A stretch of DNA of 13,097 nt from Candidatus Woesearchaeota archaeon. Its GTDB lineage: Archaea > Nanobdellota > Nanobdellia > Woesearchaeales > UBA10200. Both the position numbers and the translations under genes were made by a program. The stretch spans positions 1 to 13,097 of the forward strand of contig JACPBN010000090.1 of the NCBI GenBank assembly GCA_016180275.1, written 5' to 3'. This document shows, one piece after another, positions 12,757-13,097 of the stretch. Within the stretch, counting starts at the first letter, position 1, and each line of letters opens with the position of its first letter. Under the pieces are notes generated by a model, which was not told the DNA's origin, made no database searches, and was given only the letters and a program-made list of their open reading frames with translations.

Positions 12757-13097
12757 ATGAACTGCAATATCAAGGTCGTTGAATCGATAAGCAGATATAA
12801 TAAGGATCTTAATAAAAAGATAGCAAAAGGGACCTTGGACAAGCCTGAAAAAGGGATAGTGATGACACCAGAGACTTTTAGCAAGGTATTCAGCCCTGAA
12901 AGGATAAAGCTGTTGCAGCGAATCTATAAAAATAATATCAAGAACATATATCAGCTTGCCAAGGAGCTTGACAAACCTTACGAAGTTGTTTTCAGGAACA
13001 TAAAATACCTAGAAGGAATCGGCTTGATCAAGATAACTGAAGAAGAGAATAAGAAGATACCTAATTTGGCATGCAAACTGTCGATAGATATGTTTTC
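12757..13097 (+). CDS. HVO_A0114-like winged-helix antitoxin (TumA-like), cut by window edge
   Basis: The 113 visible residues end at the right edge without a stop. Residues 45-95 form a winged helix of the HVO_A0114 type: FSPERIKLLQRIYKNN, then IYQLAKELDKPYEVVFRNI and LEGIGLIKI, matching the family pattern of an ERxxLL helix, an ELA recognition region and a DVKxLEExGLI wing. The first 40 residues are a basic tail that may contact the partner. The start is uncertain. ATG codons stand at 12748, 12751 and 12757 in the same frame, and the Shine-Dalgarno GGAG at 12744-12747 is best spaced for 12757. It is coupled to the toxin-like gene and probably represses the promoter through the 25-bp palindrome. 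Confidence 0.75.
   Translation, partial: MNCNIKVVESISRYNKDLNKKIAKGTLDKPEKGIVMTPETFSKVFSPERIKLLQRIYKNNIKNIYQLAKELDKPYEVVFRNIKYLEGIGLIKITEEENKKIPNLACKLSIDMF

Noticed and set aside
1..13097. tRNA genes, CRISPR arrays, intact insertion sequences
   Set aside because: No T-loop (GGTTCGAATCC-like) sequence, no regularly spaced direct repeats and no transposase motifs were found on reading both strands by eye.

Overview
The window looks like a piece of a low-G+C archaeal chromosome, most likely a small-genome DPANN lineage such as Woesearchaeota or Pacearchaeota. That placement is inferred from gene content and style; no marker was aligned. The archaeal signs are eIF6, an archaeal-type ScpA kleisin, a Hel308/Ski2-like helicase domain, a two-module Lrp/AsnC regulator and a DUF4013-like membrane protein. 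TATA boxes of the TTTAAATA or TTTATATA kind lie about 25-30 bases before many starts, so many genes look leaderless. A minority (the 106-aa gene before gpmI, gpmI, the zinc-ribbon gene and the TumE/TumA pair) carry Shine-Dalgarno motifs.

Layout. Positions 1-65 hold a possible tail of an upstream gene. Enolase (116-1471, +) meets a SAM-dependent methyltransferase (1468-2442, -) tail to tail with a 4-bp overlap. The methyltransferase shares a 97-bp divergent promoter region with a tandem Lrp-type regulator (2540-3502, +). A two-gene unit follows (3598-4760, +): a polymerase-beta-fold nucleotidyltransferase and a small helical protein, coupled by an ATGA overlap and preceded by a perfect 10-bp inverted repeat. 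Next come a small helical protein and 2,3-BPG-independent phosphoglycerate mutase (4842-6768, +), a truncated helicase (6861-7547, +), and two genes on the minus strand: a DUF4013-like membrane protein and FtsY. Divergent from ftsY is scpA (10174-11106, +), then a 45-aa zinc-ribbon ORF, a 337-bp stretch without a gene, eIF6 (11674-12336, +), and a TumE-TumA-like toxin-antitoxin locus that runs off the right edge.

How the genes relate. GpmI and enolase catalyse consecutive steps of lower glycolysis (3-phosphoglycerate to 2-phosphoglycerate to phosphoenolpyruvate). FtsY, eIF6 and ScpA are housekeeping functions: membrane targeting of ribosomes, 60S-type subunit biogenesis, and chromosome organisation. 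Two compact two-gene units with palindromes at their promoters are the accessory part of the window.

The most interesting unexplained signals are (i) a 228-bp segment at 11404-11631 whose ends fold into a long multi-segment stem with an internally foldable core, a candidate structured RNA; (ii) the nucleotidyltransferase/helical-protein pair with its operator-like palindrome; and (iii) a perfect 25-bp palindrome abutting the TATA box of the TumE-TumA-like locus. No tRNA, rRNA, CRISPR array or intact insertion sequence was seen.
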